Counted from the stretch's first letter, positions 49,295-58,994 are shown. The stretch: DNA of 64,000 nt from CADEGL01 sp050180485 (GCA_050180485.1 JBFXED010000007.1:59568-123567); one strand, 5' to 3'. Made by a program: numbers and translations. The notes: generated from the letters alone by a model not told the origin.

Positions 49295-51076
49295 TCAACG
49301 CGCAACGGCGTAGGCGTGGCCGGTGCGCGGGTTGGCGGCGGCGCGGATCAGGCCGTCCTCCTGCGAGCAGGCCTGCAGCCGCCCGATGGCCCAGCCGTCC
49401 TGCACTTCGACCCTGTGCCCGCGCCGGCGCAACTCTTCGATGGTGGCCTCGCCGAAGCGGTCCTCGACGGCCAGATGGCCGGGCTTGGCTTCGCGCGGAT
49501 GGAATGAGCTCGGCGGATGGTCGGTCACGAATGCCGGGGCCTCGATGGCCTCCTGCAGGTTCATGCCGTGGTGGACATGGCGCAGGAAGAATTGCAGCGC
49601 CCACTGGTCCTGCCCGTCGCCGCCGGGCGAGCCGAAGGCCATGAACGGCTTGCCGTCGCGGAAGGCCAGGCCGGGGGTGAGAGTGGTGCGCGGCCGCTTG
49701 CCCGGCGCCAGGCTCGAGGGCAGCCCTTCCTCCAGCCAGAACATCTGCGCCCGCGTGCCGAGGCAGAAGCCCAGTTCCGGGATGACTGGCGAGCTTTGCA
49801 GCCAGCCGCCGCTCGGCATCGCCGAGACGAAATTGCCGTACCGGTCGATGACGTTGACGTTGACCGTGTCGCCGCCTTCGGCACCCATGTGGACACGATT
49901 GGGCTCACCTTCGGCCGCTGTGCGGCGACGCGCGGGATCCGGCGCTCGGAACAGCGCTTGGGGAAGACGCCCCGGCTTGCCGCCGACAGCACCCGGCCGC
50001 AGCTCGTGCGACGCCGTCTTGCCGATCAGCTTGCGGCGCGCATCGTTGTAGTCCTTGCTCAACAGGGTCGCGAGCGGCACGTCCGTGAAGTCCGGATCGC
50101 CGTAATAGGCGTCGCGGTCGACCATCGCCAGCTTCAGGCATTCGGCCAAGAGATGGACGAAGTCCGCGCCGTTGGGTTCAAGCGAGGCGACGTCGAATCC
50201 CTCCAGCAGCGCGAGCGTCTGCAGGAACGCCGGGCCCTGCCCCCAAGGGCCGGTCTTCGCCACGGTGATGCCGTGATACTCGTACTCAGCGGCGGCCTCG
50301 TACGTGGCCTCGTATTTGGACAGATCATTCGCGGCGAGAAGGCCGCGCTGCCGCCCGCCCGTGCCGTCCGGCCGCTCGCTCTCGCAGAACTTGCCGATCG
50401 CCTCGGCGACGAAGCCACGATAGTAGGCGTTCCGCGCGGCTTCGATCTCTGCCTCGCGTCCGCCCTTGGCGCATTCGGCTTCCTTGAGGATTCGTTCGTA
50501 GGTATCCGCAAGCTTCCCGTTTCGCTGGATCGAACCCGGCGCAGGCGCCGCGCGGCCGACCAGATAGACGGCGGCCGAGTCCGGCCAATGGGTCGCGAGC
50601 ACCTCGGCGACACCGCCGATGTATTTCGAAAGCTGCTTGGTGACGGGATAGCCATTCCGCGCATAGGCGATGGCCGGCTCCAGCACGTCGCGCACGCGCA
50701 TGGTGCCGTGATCGCGCAGAAGCTGCATCCAGGCGTCGAACGCGCCCGGTATCACGGCGGCCATCAAGCCTGTGCCGGGCACGGCGTCGAGGCCGGCGGC
50801 GTGATAGGCGGCGATGGTAGCGCGCGCGGGTGCTGGGCCCTGGCCGCACAGGACAAAGCGGCGTTTCTGGCGTGCGTCGTAGCCTACGAGAGGCACGTCG
50901 CCGCCCAACCCGTTCTGATGGGGCTCGACCACCTGCAGGACGAAACCGGCTGCGACCACGGCGTCGAAGGCATTGCCACCACGCTCCAGCATGCCCATGC
51001 CGACGATCGAGGGCAGCCAATGGGTCGAGGAGACGGCGCCGAAGCTGCCTTGGAGTTCCGGACGCGTGATCTGCAT
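49295..51076 (-). CDS. Gamma-glutamyltransferase family protein (GGT-2)
   Basis: 593 aa Ntn-hydrolase. The N-terminal half has GNAFDAVVAAGFVLQVVEPHQNGLGGD, and the cleavage/nucleophile Thr is in GGDTVNVNVIDRYGN (quoted in part). LTPGLAFRDGKPFMAFGSPGGDGQDQ follows. Only distant to GGT-1. It has no signal peptide, begins MQITRPELQGSFG, and so is probably cytoplasmic, closer to YwrD-type or acylase-like members. Substrate could be gamma-glutamyl amides or glutathione conjugates. Divergent from a histidine kinase gene. Confidence 0.88.
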   Translation of the reverse strand: MQITRPELQGSFGAVSSTHWLPSIVGMGMLERGGNAFDAVVAAGFVLQVVEPHQNGLGGDVPLVGYDARQKRRFVLCGQGPAPARATIAAYHAAGLDAVPGTGLMAAVIPGAFDAWMQLLRDHGTMRVRDVLEPAIAYARNGYPVTKQLSKYIGGVAEVLATHWPDSAAVYLVGRAAPAPGSIQRNGKLADTYERILKEAECAKGGREAEIEAARNAYYRGFVAEAIGKFCESERPDGTGGRQRGLLAANDLSKYEATYEAAAEYEYHGITVAKTGPWGQGPAFLQTLALLEGFDVASLEPNGADFVHLLAECLKLAMVDRDAYYGDPDFTDVPLATLLSKDYNDARRKLIGKTASHELRPGAVGGKPGRLPQALFRAPDPARRRTAAEGEPNRVHMGAEGGDTVNVNVIDRYGNFVSAMPSGGWLQSSPVIPELGFCLGTRAQMFWLEEGLPSSLAPGKRPRTTLTPGLAFRDGKPFMAFGSPGGDGQDQWALQFFLRHVHHGMNLQEAIEAPAFVTDHPPSSFHPREAKPGHLAVEDRFGEATIEELRRRGHRVEVQDGWAIGRLQACSQEDGLIRAAANPRTGHAYAVAR

Positions 51077-51230
51077 GCTGTCCCCGCGATGAGTTTGCGA
51101 ACGATACTTATTGCTTTACCACGTAATCCACACCCGGTGCCCTGCTCAAATATACCTCACCAGTTCTAACTATCTTGGGTCCTAGACATGGGATAAAAAA
51201 AACCGCCCAGACCCGCCCAGGGGTGTATTG

Positions 51231-52937
51231 GTGAGTTCTCCCTACGACAGCACCCATGTTGCCGCCGTCGGCCGCCGCCTCATGGCGTCGGTCATCGGCT
51301 TGCTTTTGGTGTCCGCCCTGGCCGTGATCGGGATCATCTACACGGCGGCCGAGGCGACCAACGCGGTATCGACGGAGCGCTCCGTCCAGCGGACCGAGGC
51401 TGCCCTCGCCATGATGGTGCGGTCGGTGGAGCGCTTCGCCAAGGATTACTCCTGGTGGGACGACGGGCACCAGAGGATTGCGGTCGACCGGAACGCCACC
51501 TTTGCGGACGACAATATCGGTTGGTACGCGGCGCAGAATCTGGACATGGCTAGCGCCTTCGTCATCGGCCCCGACGACCGGATCGTGTTCGCCTTCGTCG
51601 AGGGAAAGCCGGCAGCCGAGAATCCTTTCGAGATGTTCACGCCGAATTTTGCGCAGCTTGTCGAGGACGCCCATGCCAGCCCCTTGGACGAGCCCGACCC
51701 GGCGGGCGGCTTTCTGAAGGTCGACGACCAAATCCATATCGTGGCCGTCAGCCCCTATACTCCCGAGAAGACCTCTTCGCCCTGGAAGGTCGAGGCGCGT
51801 CGCAGCCTCCTGGTGTTCAGCCGGGTGCTGGACGACGCGTTCCTGGCGCGAATGTCTGAGGACTTTTTGCTGAAAGACCTGCGCATTGCCAAACCGGGTG
51901 AGGCGCTTTACCAGGCGGCCATACCGTTGCGCGGTCCCGGGGGGCAGGTCGTCGGCATTCTCACCTGGGTGCCGGATTTGCCGGGTGCCAGCCTCATGCG
52001 GCGCATCCTGCCGGAGATTGCCGCGGCGTTCGTGGTGATCGCGGCAGTCATGTTGGTGGTGTTGCGCCGCGCGCAGCTGGCCCAGTTGAAGATCACCGAG
52101 GCCGCGCGACTTTTGGCGGAGCAAAATGCCAGGCTCGAGCGCAGCGAGAAGGCTTTGATCGCGGCCAAGGACGAGGCCGAACGCGCCAACCGCAGCAAGG
52201 CCGAGTTCCTGGCGCAGTTGAGCCACGAGATTCGCACGCCAATGAACGCGATCGTGGGATTCTCCGAATTGCTCGGCTCCGAGGCCTATGGCCCTCTCGG
52301 CAGCCCGCAGTACCGGGAATATGCCGAGCATATTCAGACAAGCGCCCAGCACCTGCTTAACCTCACCAACGACGTCCTGGATCTTTCACGCGCGGAGATC
52401 GGCCGGCTAGATCTGGCCGAGTCCGGGGTCGATGTCGGCGCCACGATCGATTTCGTCGTCCGCATGTTGACGAAGGACGCGACCGCGGGCGGCATCGTCC
52501 TGACATGGAAAATGCCCGATGGACATTTGATGCTTCTCGCGGACGAACGGCGGCTGCGCCAGATGCTCATCAACATCGTCAACAACGCGATCAAGTTCAC
52601 GCCGGTGGGCGGTACCGTGTCCGCCGCCGCGGTGCGCCGCCCGGACGGAGGCATCACCGTCCAGGTTACGGATTCCGGCATCGGCATTGCGCCTGCGGAC
52701 GTCGAGAAGGCATTGCGGCCGTTCACCAAGCTGAAGGCGGACACCACCCGCAGTTATGAAGGCGCCGGCATCGGCCTGGCCTTGACGCGCCAGCTCGTGG
52801 AACTGCACGGCGGCCACATCGACCTCGACAGCGAGCTCGGCAAGGGCACGATCGTCAGCCTGCTGTTTCCGAAGGAGCGGACGATCGAGGTGGAAAGCAG
52901 CACGGCGGTTTCGAAAAAACTGCCCAAGGGCGTCTAG
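51231..52937 (+). CDS. CHASE4-domain sensor histidine kinase
   Basis: 568 aa inner-membrane kinase. A first membrane helix (VIGLLLVSALAVIGIIYTAA), a CHASE4-like extracytoplasmic sensor (DYSWWDDGHQR, DDNIGWYAAQNLDMASAF), a second helix (AAAFVVIAAVMLVVL), a coiled coil, then HisKA with phospho-His332 (SHEIRTPMNAIVGFSELL) and HATPase with N box NIVNNAIKFTP and G boxes DSGIGIAP and GAGIGLAL. GTG 51231 was chosen; TTG 51228 is also in frame. No response regulator is adjacent. The stop overlaps the convergent lipoprotein gene by 4 bases. Confidence 0.92.
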   Translation: MSSPYDSTHVAAVGRRLMASVIGLLLVSALAVIGIIYTAAEATNAVSTERSVQRTEAALAMMVRSVERFAKDYSWWDDGHQRIAVDRNATFADDNIGWYAAQNLDMASAFVIGPDDRIVFAFVEGKPAAENPFEMFTPNFAQLVEDAHASPLDEPDPAGGFLKVDDQIHIVAVSPYTPEKTSSPWKVEARRSLLVFSRVLDDAFLARMSEDFLLKDLRIAKPGEALYQAAIPLRGPGGQVVGILTWVPDLPGASLMRRILPEIAAAFVVIAAVMLVVLRRAQLAQLKITEAARLLAEQNARLERSEKALIAAKDEAERANRSKAEFLAQLSHEIRTPMNAIVGFSELLGSEAYGPLGSPQYREYAEHIQTSAQHLLNLTNDVLDLSRAEIGRLDLAESGVDVGATIDFVVRMLTKDATAGGIVLTWKMPDGHLMLLADERRLRQMLINIVNNAIKFTPVGGTVSAAAVRRPDGGITVQVTDSGIGIAPADVEKALRPFTKLKADTTRSYEGAGIGLALTRQLVELHGGHIDLDSELGKGTIVSLLFPKERTIEVESSTAVSKKLPKGV

Positions 52938-53566
52938 GACGCTGCCTTTCCCGTTCGCAGTGTCCACTCGACCAGGCGCTTCAGCACCTTGCCCATGGCC
53001 TCGTTGTAGGCCATCACGACCGCGTCGATATCGGTTCCCGCCGCGATTTCGCGATACTCGAAGGTGTCGTCGGCGACGATCATGCGCTCCGGCATCTTCA
53101 CCAGCTTGGCGTTCATGCGGATCAGGATTTGAGGGGCCGGTCCCTCGCCGTAGATGGCTACGAATTCACGCAGCTCGGTCTTGAGGGTGTAATCCGCCCG
53201 CAAGCCCCCACCATCGCGGCCGACCGCCTGGATTTTGTTGGTGCGCTCGAAGGACTCGATGATGAGGGTCTGGATCATGCGCGGCGCACGATCCGCCCAG
53301 GCCACGTCCTTATAGTATTCCACCGACAGCGGCTGGGGCCGCAGCGCGATGCGGGTGGTGTTGATGTGGTTGGCCGAGATGGGTTCGGAGACCACCAGCT
53401 GCCATTTCGCGTCGGGAAGATTCTGGTCAAAGGTGCTTTTGGCCGACAGCTCATAAAGCTTCGGGCCGGGACCTCCGCCGGGCAGCTTCGCGTTGATGCA
53501 TCCCGCGAGGCTCACGGACACGGCCAGGGCGAGCAGCGCGAACGGACGATTCCGATGCCGGATCAT
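52934..53566 (-). CDS. PqiC-like (ABC transport auxiliary) outer-membrane lipoprotein
   Basis: 210 aa. A lipoprotein signal with lipobox SLAGC (Cys22) and the YELSAKSTF / QLVVSEP ... SVEYYKDVAWADRAPRMIQTLIIES-type core (quoted in part: EYYKDVAWADRAP) match the ABC_trans_aux family (PqiC/YmbA). It is the last gene of an MlaE-MlaF-MlaD-type operon, overlapping mlaD by 4 bases, and would be the outer-membrane partner of the lipid bridge. Confidence 0.9.
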   Translation of the reverse strand: MIRHRNRPFALLALAVSVSLAGCINAKLPGGGPGPKLYELSAKSTFDQNLPDAKWQLVVSEPISANHINTTRIALRPQPLSVEYYKDVAWADRAPRMIQTLIIESFERTNKIQAVGRDGGGLRADYTLKTELREFVAIYGEGPAPQILIRMNAKLVKMPERMIVADDTFEYREIAAGTDIDAVVMAYNEAMGKVLKRLVEWTLRTGKAAS

Positions 53567-54519
53567 TTCGCTTGATACCCCGATTCGTTGGGATCGCCGA
53601 ATAGGAAGCGGGACGGATCGGCCTCCATCCGCTCGGACACGCGGTTCAGGGTCGACACCAGCGTGCGCATGTCCTGCACGAGTTGGGTCAGATCGTAGAG
53701 TCCCACGGCGGAGAAGTCGCGGATGGGGCCGCGATTTTCCGCGATCATCTCGTCGAGTTGGGTGGCCATGGCCTTGCCGGCCGCGGCCGCGGCGCGCACT
53801 TCCTCGATCGTCGGCGGTACTTCTTTCACGGCCTTGCGGATGTCGGGACTGATTTCCGCCAGATCCTTACGAAGATCGTCCGTCAGCGCCTTGGCCGAAC
53901 GCGCCGCCAGGGTTAGCTCGTTCATCGTTTTCGTGCCTTCCGTCGCCAGCTTGCCGATGTCTTCGGACTTATCGGCAAGGGCACCCGTCAGTTTGACGAC
54001 ATTCTGAAGCGTCTCGGTGACGGCCTTCTGGTTGTCGTCGCTCAAAAACTTCTCGACGCGCGCCATCACGGTGGGAATGCTTTCCAGGATTTGTTCGATC
54101 CGGGATGCCCGCGATGGAATTTCCGGCATGTCTTGGCCGGCCTGCGCCACCAAGGCCGGAGATTCCTGCTTGCCGGGGTGGATCTGGACGTAAGCGATGC
54201 CGGTGATGCCTTGCATGCCGAGCGAAGCTTCGGCGTCCTGCTTGATCGGCGTGTCCTTGGCCACCTGGATGATCACCTCGATCCGCTGGACGTTCTGCGG
54301 GTCGATGCGGATGGATTTGACCGTGCCCACCGGCACGCCCTGAAGGCGGACGTTGCTGCCTTCGTTCAGGCCCGTCACCGAGCCGGCGAAATAGATGCGG
54401 TAATAGGCGTATTGCTGCTCGAGCTGAAACTTGCCGAGCCAGATAACGAAGCCGACCAGCCCGGCCACCAGGACTAGGACGAAACCACCGACCAGCATGT
54501 TCCGGGCATGGGGTTCCAT
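53563..54519 (-). CDS. MlaD-like MCE-domain protein
   Basis: 318 aa. One N-terminal membrane helix (NMLVGGFVLVLVAGLVGFVIWLG in part) anchors a single MCE domain at about 35-120 (GSVTGLNEGSNVRLQGVPVG). A long helical/coiled C-terminal region follows (about 140-300). It should form the periplasmic hexameric ring that carries phospholipids between the MlaE permease and the lipoprotein partner. The helical tail is much longer than in E. coli MlaD, like PqiB/Mce-type or plant TGD2 proteins. Confidence 0.92.
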   Translation of the reverse strand: MEPHARNMLVGGFVLVLVAGLVGFVIWLGKFQLEQQYAYYRIYFAGSVTGLNEGSNVRLQGVPVGTVKSIRIDPQNVQRIEVIIQVAKDTPIKQDAEASLGMQGITGIAYVQIHPGKQESPALVAQAGQDMPEIPSRASRIEQILESIPTVMARVEKFLSDDNQKAVTETLQNVVKLTGALADKSEDIGKLATEGTKTMNELTLAARSAKALTDDLRKDLAEISPDIRKAVKEVPPTIEEVRAAAAAGKAMATQLDEMIAENRGPIRDFSAVGLYDLTQLVQDMRTLVSTLNRVSERMEADPSRFLFGDPNESGYQAK

Positions 54520-54528
54520 GGGGCGCGA

Positions 54529-55314
54529 TCAGGCCTTTTTCTTTTCCGCTGATTGTTGTGCCGCCCGGCCCCGCGGCCCATGGAAATAGGCTTTGATCCA
54601 CGGGTGTTCGTTGGCCATGTGTTCCTCGAGCGTGCCGACGACGACCTTTTTATCCACCAGAACCGCGATACGGTCGCAGACGGATACAAGGCTGTCCAGA
54701 TCGTGCGTGACGAGGAACACGGAAAGCCCCAGCGCTTGCTGAAGGTTCCGCATCAGGGAGTCGAATTCGGCGGCGCTGATCGGGTCCAGCCCGGCGGTCG
54801 GCTCGTCCAGGAACAAAAGCTCGGGCTCCAGCGCAAGCGCGCGGGCCAGGGCCGCGCGCTTGCGCATGCCGCCCGACAGCTCCGAGGGGAATTTGTCGAC
54901 CGTGTCCGGCGGCAGGCCGACCAAACCGTTCTTCACCGCCGTGATCTCGTCCCGCAACTTGGGATCGAGCGTCATGAACTCGTTCATCGGGACCTGGATG
55001 TTCTGGCCCACGGTGAGCGAACTGAACAGGGCGCCGTCCTGGAACAGGACGCCGAAATGCATCCGCAGATCGCGCCAGCCGTCATCATCCAGCTTGTCGA
55101 TGTCACGGCCCAGAATCTCGATCGTGCCGGCGGCGTGCGGGTTGAGGCCGACGATGGTGCGCAACAGCACGGATTTGCCCGCGCCGGACGCGCCGACGAC
55201 GCCCAAGACCTCGCCGCGCTCCATTTCCAGGTTCAACCCGTCGTGCAACACCGTGCCGCCGATTTCGGTCTTCAGGCCCGATACGCGGATCGCGGGGCCG
55301 GAGCTGGCCATCAT
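54529..55314 (-). CDS. MlaF-like lipid ABC transporter ATPase
   Basis: 261 aa. Walker A GASGAGKSV, signature LSGGMRKRAALARAL (the MlaF/TTG2A type), Walker B LLFLDEPTAGLDP and switch VTHDLDS are present. The start ATG overlaps the permease stop as ATGA (55311-55314), so it is translationally coupled to mlaE. The frame is open upstream but inside the permease gene. Confidence 0.94.
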   Translation of the reverse strand: MMASSGPAIRVSGLKTEIGGTVLHDGLNLEMERGEVLGVVGASGAGKSVLLRTIVGLNPHAAGTIEILGRDIDKLDDDGWRDLRMHFGVLFQDGALFSSLTVGQNIQVPMNEFMTLDPKLRDEITAVKNGLVGLPPDTVDKFPSELSGGMRKRAALARALALEPELLFLDEPTAGLDPISAAEFDSLMRNLQQALGLSVFLVTHDLDSLVSVCDRIAVLVDKKVVVGTLEEHMANEHPWIKAYFHGPRGRAAQQSAEKKKA

Positions 55315-56495
55315 ACCCCCATCCGGGAGTAGAGGATCGAGAAGATGGCGTCGAACACAATCACCAGGAAAATCGATTCGACCACGGATTGCGTCGTGCG
55401 TCGGCCGACGGCGTCGGCGCTGCCCTTGACCTTCAGCCCATAGCGGCAACCGACCATCGCGATCAGGAAGCCGAAGACGGGCGCCTTGGCCATTCCGACC
55501 CAGAAATGCCGGATCGGCACGTTTTCCTGAAGCTGCTGCAGGAATTGCTGGGGCGGCATGTCCAGGATGGCCATGGTCGCCACGGCGGCGCCGAACAGCC
55601 CGACGATATCGGCATAGAAGCCCAACAGCGGCATCGCGATCGTCAGTGCGAAGATGCGCGGCAACACCAAAACATCCAGCGGATCGAGGCCCAGCGTACG
55701 GATGGCGTCGATCTCCTCGCGAATCCGCATGGTGCCGATCTGCGCCGTGAAGGCGCTGCCCGAACGGCCCGCGACCAGGATCGCGGTCATCAGGATGCCG
55801 ATCTCGCGCAGGATCGACAGGCCGGCCAGGTTGACGGTGAAGACCTCCGCGCCGAAAGCGCGAAGCTGGTCGATACCCTGATAGGCCAGCACCACGCCGA
55901 TCAGGAACGACAGAAGCCCCACGATAGGCAACGCGTTGAGACCGACGCGCTCGATCTGATTGACCGTGGCCGTCCAGCGGATGCGTTGCGGCTGGACGAT
56001 GGACCGAGCGATGCCGATCACGATCGTGCCGAAGAAGCTGAGGAGGTCCTGCGCCTCCGACCAGGCGCGCATGGTATTCGCGCCCAGTTCGTCGAGCGAG
56101 TGAAGGACCGGATTCTGATGCAGCTTTCTTCGGTCCTTGTCGGGCTTTTTCTCGAGATCCTTCTCCAGCCGCTCGATCAGCGCCTTATGGGCATCCTTGC
56201 CGCCCGTGATTTCCACGGACCGGCCGCCGTCACGCAGTTTCTTCCACAGCCGGTAGATGGCCCAGGCGCCCGAGGAGTCGAGCGCGGTGATCGCGCCGAG
56301 ATCCAATGTCACGCCGCCCTCGGCGGGAATCGCATAGTCGCGCAGCGACCGGTCGAGCTTCGAGACCGTGGCGATGTCCCAGCGGCCGGCGAATTTCAGG
56401 ACGACACCGCCGTCCGCGCGCTCGGCCTTGAGCGATCCGGCTGCCTCTGGCTGATCCTTGCCGCGTCGGCCGTTTTCGGTTGCCGTCTCAGCCAC
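55311..56495 (-). CDS. STAS-MlaE fusion permease of a lipid ABC transporter
   Basis: 394 aa. Residues about 25-115 form an STAS/MlaB-like domain (VVLKFAGRWDIATVSKLDRSL, LDLGAITALDSSGAWAI); about 150-390 is the MlaE/DUF140 permease (GVVLAYQGIDQLRAFGAE, ILVAGRSGSAFTAQIGTM). In E. coli the STAS protein MlaB and the permease MlaE are separate; here they are fused, as in many alphaproteobacteria. Starts the operon mlaE-mlaF-mlaD-pqiC. Its start overlaps the ureohydrolase stop by 8 bases. Confidence 0.94.
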   Translation of the reverse strand: MAETATENGRRGKDQPEAAGSLKAERADGGVVLKFAGRWDIATVSKLDRSLRDYAIPAEGGVTLDLGAITALDSSGAWAIYRLWKKLRDGGRSVEITGGKDAHKALIERLEKDLEKKPDKDRRKLHQNPVLHSLDELGANTMRAWSEAQDLLSFFGTIVIGIARSIVQPQRIRWTATVNQIERVGLNALPIVGLLSFLIGVVLAYQGIDQLRAFGAEVFTVNLAGLSILREIGILMTAILVAGRSGSAFTAQIGTMRIREEIDAIRTLGLDPLDVLVLPRIFALTIAMPLLGFYADIVGLFGAAVATMAILDMPPQQFLQQLQENVPIRHFWVGMAKAPVFGFLIAMVGCRYGLKVKGSADAVGRRTTQSVVESIFLVIVFDAIFSILYSRMGV

Positions 56496-57459
56496 GGCCC
56501 TTGCGCCTGGCGACAGCTTCGGCCATTGGGCAGAGGATCTCGAACATCATGGTCGCGCCCACGAGCGCCGTGTTGCCCGACATGTCGAAGGGCGGAGACA
56601 CCTCGACCACGTCGGCGCCCACGATGTCGAGGCCGCGCAGGCCGCGCAGCATGTGCTGCGCCTCGAAGGTGGTGAAGCCGCCGATCTCAGGCGTGCCCGT
56701 GCCGGGTGCATAGACCGGGTCCAGCCCGTCGACATCGAAGCTGATATAGACCGGCCCGTCGCCGATCACGCGCCGTGCCTCCGCGATCACCGCGTCGACG
56801 CCGATCTTGTAGAACTCCTCGATGTAGATGACACGCATGCCGTTCTGTTCGGCGAAGTCCATGTCACGTTCGCCGTACAGCGAACCGCGGATGCCGATCT
56901 GCACGGTGCGCTTGGGGTCCAGCAGCCCTTCTTCGACCGCCCGGCGGAACGGCGTGCCGTGGGTGTATTTGTGGCCGCCGAAATAACGGTCCCACGTGTC
57001 GGAATGGGCATCGAAATGAACCATGCCCACCGGCCGGTCGCGGCAGATCGCGCGCATGATGGGCAGGGTGATCAGGTGATCGCCGCCGGCGGAAAGAGGC
57101 GTGGCCCCGGCGGCGTGGATGCGCTTGTAGAAGGTCTCGACCCGTTCCAGCGTGTCGGTCAGATCGATCGGGTTGACCCCGACATCGCCAAGGTCGGCCA
57201 CCTTGCAGAGGTCGTAGGGCTTCGTGCGCGTGACATGGTGGACCAACCGCATCAGCGTCGATTGGTTCCTGATCTCGCGCGGGCCGTGCCGCGCGCCGGC
57301 CCGGTTCGTGGTGCCGCCGTCCCAGGGCACGCCGACGATCGCGATGTCGACCAGGGACGGATCGTCGATCAGCGGCAGCCGCATGAAGGTCGCGGGTCCC
57401 GCGAAACGCGGCAGGACATCGCCTCGGATGGGGCGGAAACGGTGTTGTTCTTCAGCCAT
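56488..57459 (-). CDS. Ureohydrolase family enzyme (agmatinase/guanidino-acid hydrolase type)
   Basis: 323 aa. All binuclear Mn ligands are present: His128 (GGDHLITLP), Asp150, His152 and Asp154 (FDAHSDTWD), Asp242 and Asp244 (SFDVDGLDPVYAPGTGTPE in part). It would hydrolyse a guanidino compound such as agmatine, guanidinobutyrate or guanidinopropionate to urea and an amine. Sequence around GGHKYTHGTPFRRA fits agmatinase/guanidinobutyrase rather than arginase. It overlaps the STAS-MlaE gene by 8 bases despite the unrelated role. Confidence 0.9.
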   Translation of the reverse strand: MAEEQHRFRPIRGDVLPRFAGPATFMRLPLIDDPSLVDIAIVGVPWDGGTTNRAGARHGPREIRNQSTLMRLVHHVTRTKPYDLCKVADLGDVGVNPIDLTDTLERVETFYKRIHAAGATPLSAGGDHLITLPIMRAICRDRPVGMVHFDAHSDTWDRYFGGHKYTHGTPFRRAVEEGLLDPKRTVQIGIRGSLYGERDMDFAEQNGMRVIYIEEFYKIGVDAVIAEARRVIGDGPVYISFDVDGLDPVYAPGTGTPEIGGFTTFEAQHMLRGLRGLDIVGADVVEVSPPFDMSGNTALVGATMMFEILCPMAEAVARRKGRG

Positions 57460-57513
57460 CGGCGCATTCCCGGGCGGTGGGCGGTTACAAGGATTATAGG
57501 CGATCCGGTGAGG

Positions 57514-58095
57514 TCAGCGGCTAGGTTTCCGGCGGTTTCCGGGACCGAGTGGGCGTTGCATGAGAACGCTGTCGACCCACCGTCCCAACTTGAAGCCGAT
57601 ACCCTCCATGACCGCGGCCTTGCGGAACCCTTGCGAGGCGTGGACTCGCATCGAGGCGCGGTTACCCGAATCGCCGATGACCGCGATCATCTGGCGATAG
57701 CCGAGCTTCGTCGTCCGTGCGATCAGGGCCTTGAGAAGCCGTGCGCCCACGCCCTGGCCGACGGCCGCGGGCGCGACATAGATCGAATCCTCGACCGTGT
57801 AGCGATAGGCCGTACGCAGCCGGTAGGGCGCGGCATAGCTGAAACCCAACACGCGTCCGTCGCGGTCGGCCGCGACGAGATAGGGCAGGCCGCGCGCCAG
57901 CACGTCCGCGCGTCGCCGGATCATCTCGTTCAAGTCGGGCGGGATTTCCTCGAACGAGCCGAGTCCATGCGTCACGTGGTGCGCATAAATGGCTTGGATC
58001 GCGGGCATGTCGGCGTCGGTCGCGTCGCGAATATGCAACGGGCCGCGCTTCACGGGCGGCGCCTTGGGGGCGCCGCGTGGCGTCTTGCGGTTCAC
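57514..58095 (-). CDS. GNAT acetyltransferase (phosphinothricin acetyltransferase-like)
   Basis: 193 aa, with a basic, proline-rich N-terminal lead of about 20 residues before the domain (LHIRDATDADMPAIQAIYAHHV). The acetyl-CoA loop VGQGVGARLLKALI is clear, followed by IAVIGDSGNRASMRVHASQGF. PAT-family enzymes N-acetylate amino-acid-like toxins or amino acids such as methionine sulfone; the natural substrate is unknown. A shorter start could begin nearer the domain, but none is clearly better. Confidence 0.88.
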   Translation of the reverse strand: MNRKTPRGAPKAPPVKRGPLHIRDATDADMPAIQAIYAHHVTHGLGSFEEIPPDLNEMIRRRADVLARGLPYLVAADRDGRVLGFSYAAPYRLRTAYRYTVEDSIYVAPAAVGQGVGARLLKALIARTTKLGYRQMIAVIGDSGNRASMRVHASQGFRKAAVMEGIGFKLGRWVDSVLMQRPLGPGNRRKPSR

Positions 58096-58109
58096 CGGGA
58101 GACCTCTTG

Positions 58110-58994
58110 TTAGGAGCGGATGAGCGAGGTCGCCTCGATGATGGCCGCGGTCAGCTTGCCCATATGGCGGGCGAGCTGACGGAAATACGGTCGTCGCTCG
58201 AGGCTGTCTTCGTCGAGATAGAGAGCACGGTTGATCTCGATCTGAAGAGCGTGAACGCCTTCGGTGGGGCGTCCGTAGTGACGGGTCGTGTACCCGCCCG
58301 CGTAAGGGATGTTGCGCGTGACGTTATAGCCCATGTCCGCGAGAGCCGCCTCGGCGGCGTCTATCAGGCCGGGGGCGCAACTCGTGCCGTGGCAGTCGCC
58401 CAGCACGAAATCGACGCGCTGGCGGCCGGCATCCCGGTCCATCGGCCCGCCGATGGACGGCATGGAATGGCAGTCGACCAGAAGACAAGCGCCGAAGCGC
58501 GCCCGCGTCCGCATGATCAGGCCCGCCAAGGCGGCATGATAGGGGCGGTGGTTGCGCTCGATCCAGGTCGAGACTTGGGCGAAGTTCAGCTTCTCGCCGT
58601 AGATCTCCTCCCCGTTGGTCACCAGACGCGCGATCGTGCCAAGACCCGCGCCCACCCGCGGCGAGGTCGTGTTCACGTAGTCCGGCAGCGCATCCGCGAA
58701 CATCGCGGGATCCAGCTCGAACGGCTCACGGTTGGGGTCGACGAAGGCGCGTGGAAAATGGGCGCGCAGCAGAGGCACGCCCAACTGCGGCGCGGCGCCG
58801 AACAGTTCGTCGATGTAGCAATCCTCGGACTTGCGCAAAATTTGGAGCGGAAGCCGCGAGGCTTCGAGGAATTCCGGACGATAGTCGCGTCCGCTGTGCG
58901 GCGAGGCCAGCACGACGGGCGCCGCCTGAGCGGCGGGGGAGAGGATGTCGTATGCCGGACACTCCTCGGCGACGATTTCGACGGCCGCATCCAT
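58110..58994 (-). CDS. N-formylglutamate amidohydrolase family protein
   Basis: 294 aa. Family blocks: VVLASPHSGRDY, SEDCYIDELF, RAFVDPNREPFELD, LVDCHSMPS and GVHALQIEINRALYLDE, which contain the expected zinc/catalytic residues. The known role is hydrolysis of N-formyl-L-glutamate to formate and glutamate (histidine degradation), but no hut genes are nearby and many members act on other N-acyl amino acids. It lies 14 bases upstream of the GNAT gene. Confidence 0.88.
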   Translation of the reverse strand: MDAAVEIVAEECPAYDILSPAAQAAPVVLASPHSGRDYRPEFLEASRLPLQILRKSEDCYIDELFGAAPQLGVPLLRAHFPRAFVDPNREPFELDPAMFADALPDYVNTTSPRVGAGLGTIARLVTNGEEIYGEKLNFAQVSTWIERNHRPYHAALAGLIMRTRARFGACLLVDCHSMPSIGGPMDRDAGRQRVDFVLGDCHGTSCAPGLIDAAEAALADMGYNVTRNIPYAGGYTTRHYGRPTEGVHALQIEINRALYLDEDSLERRPYFRQLARHMGKLTAAIIEATSLIRS

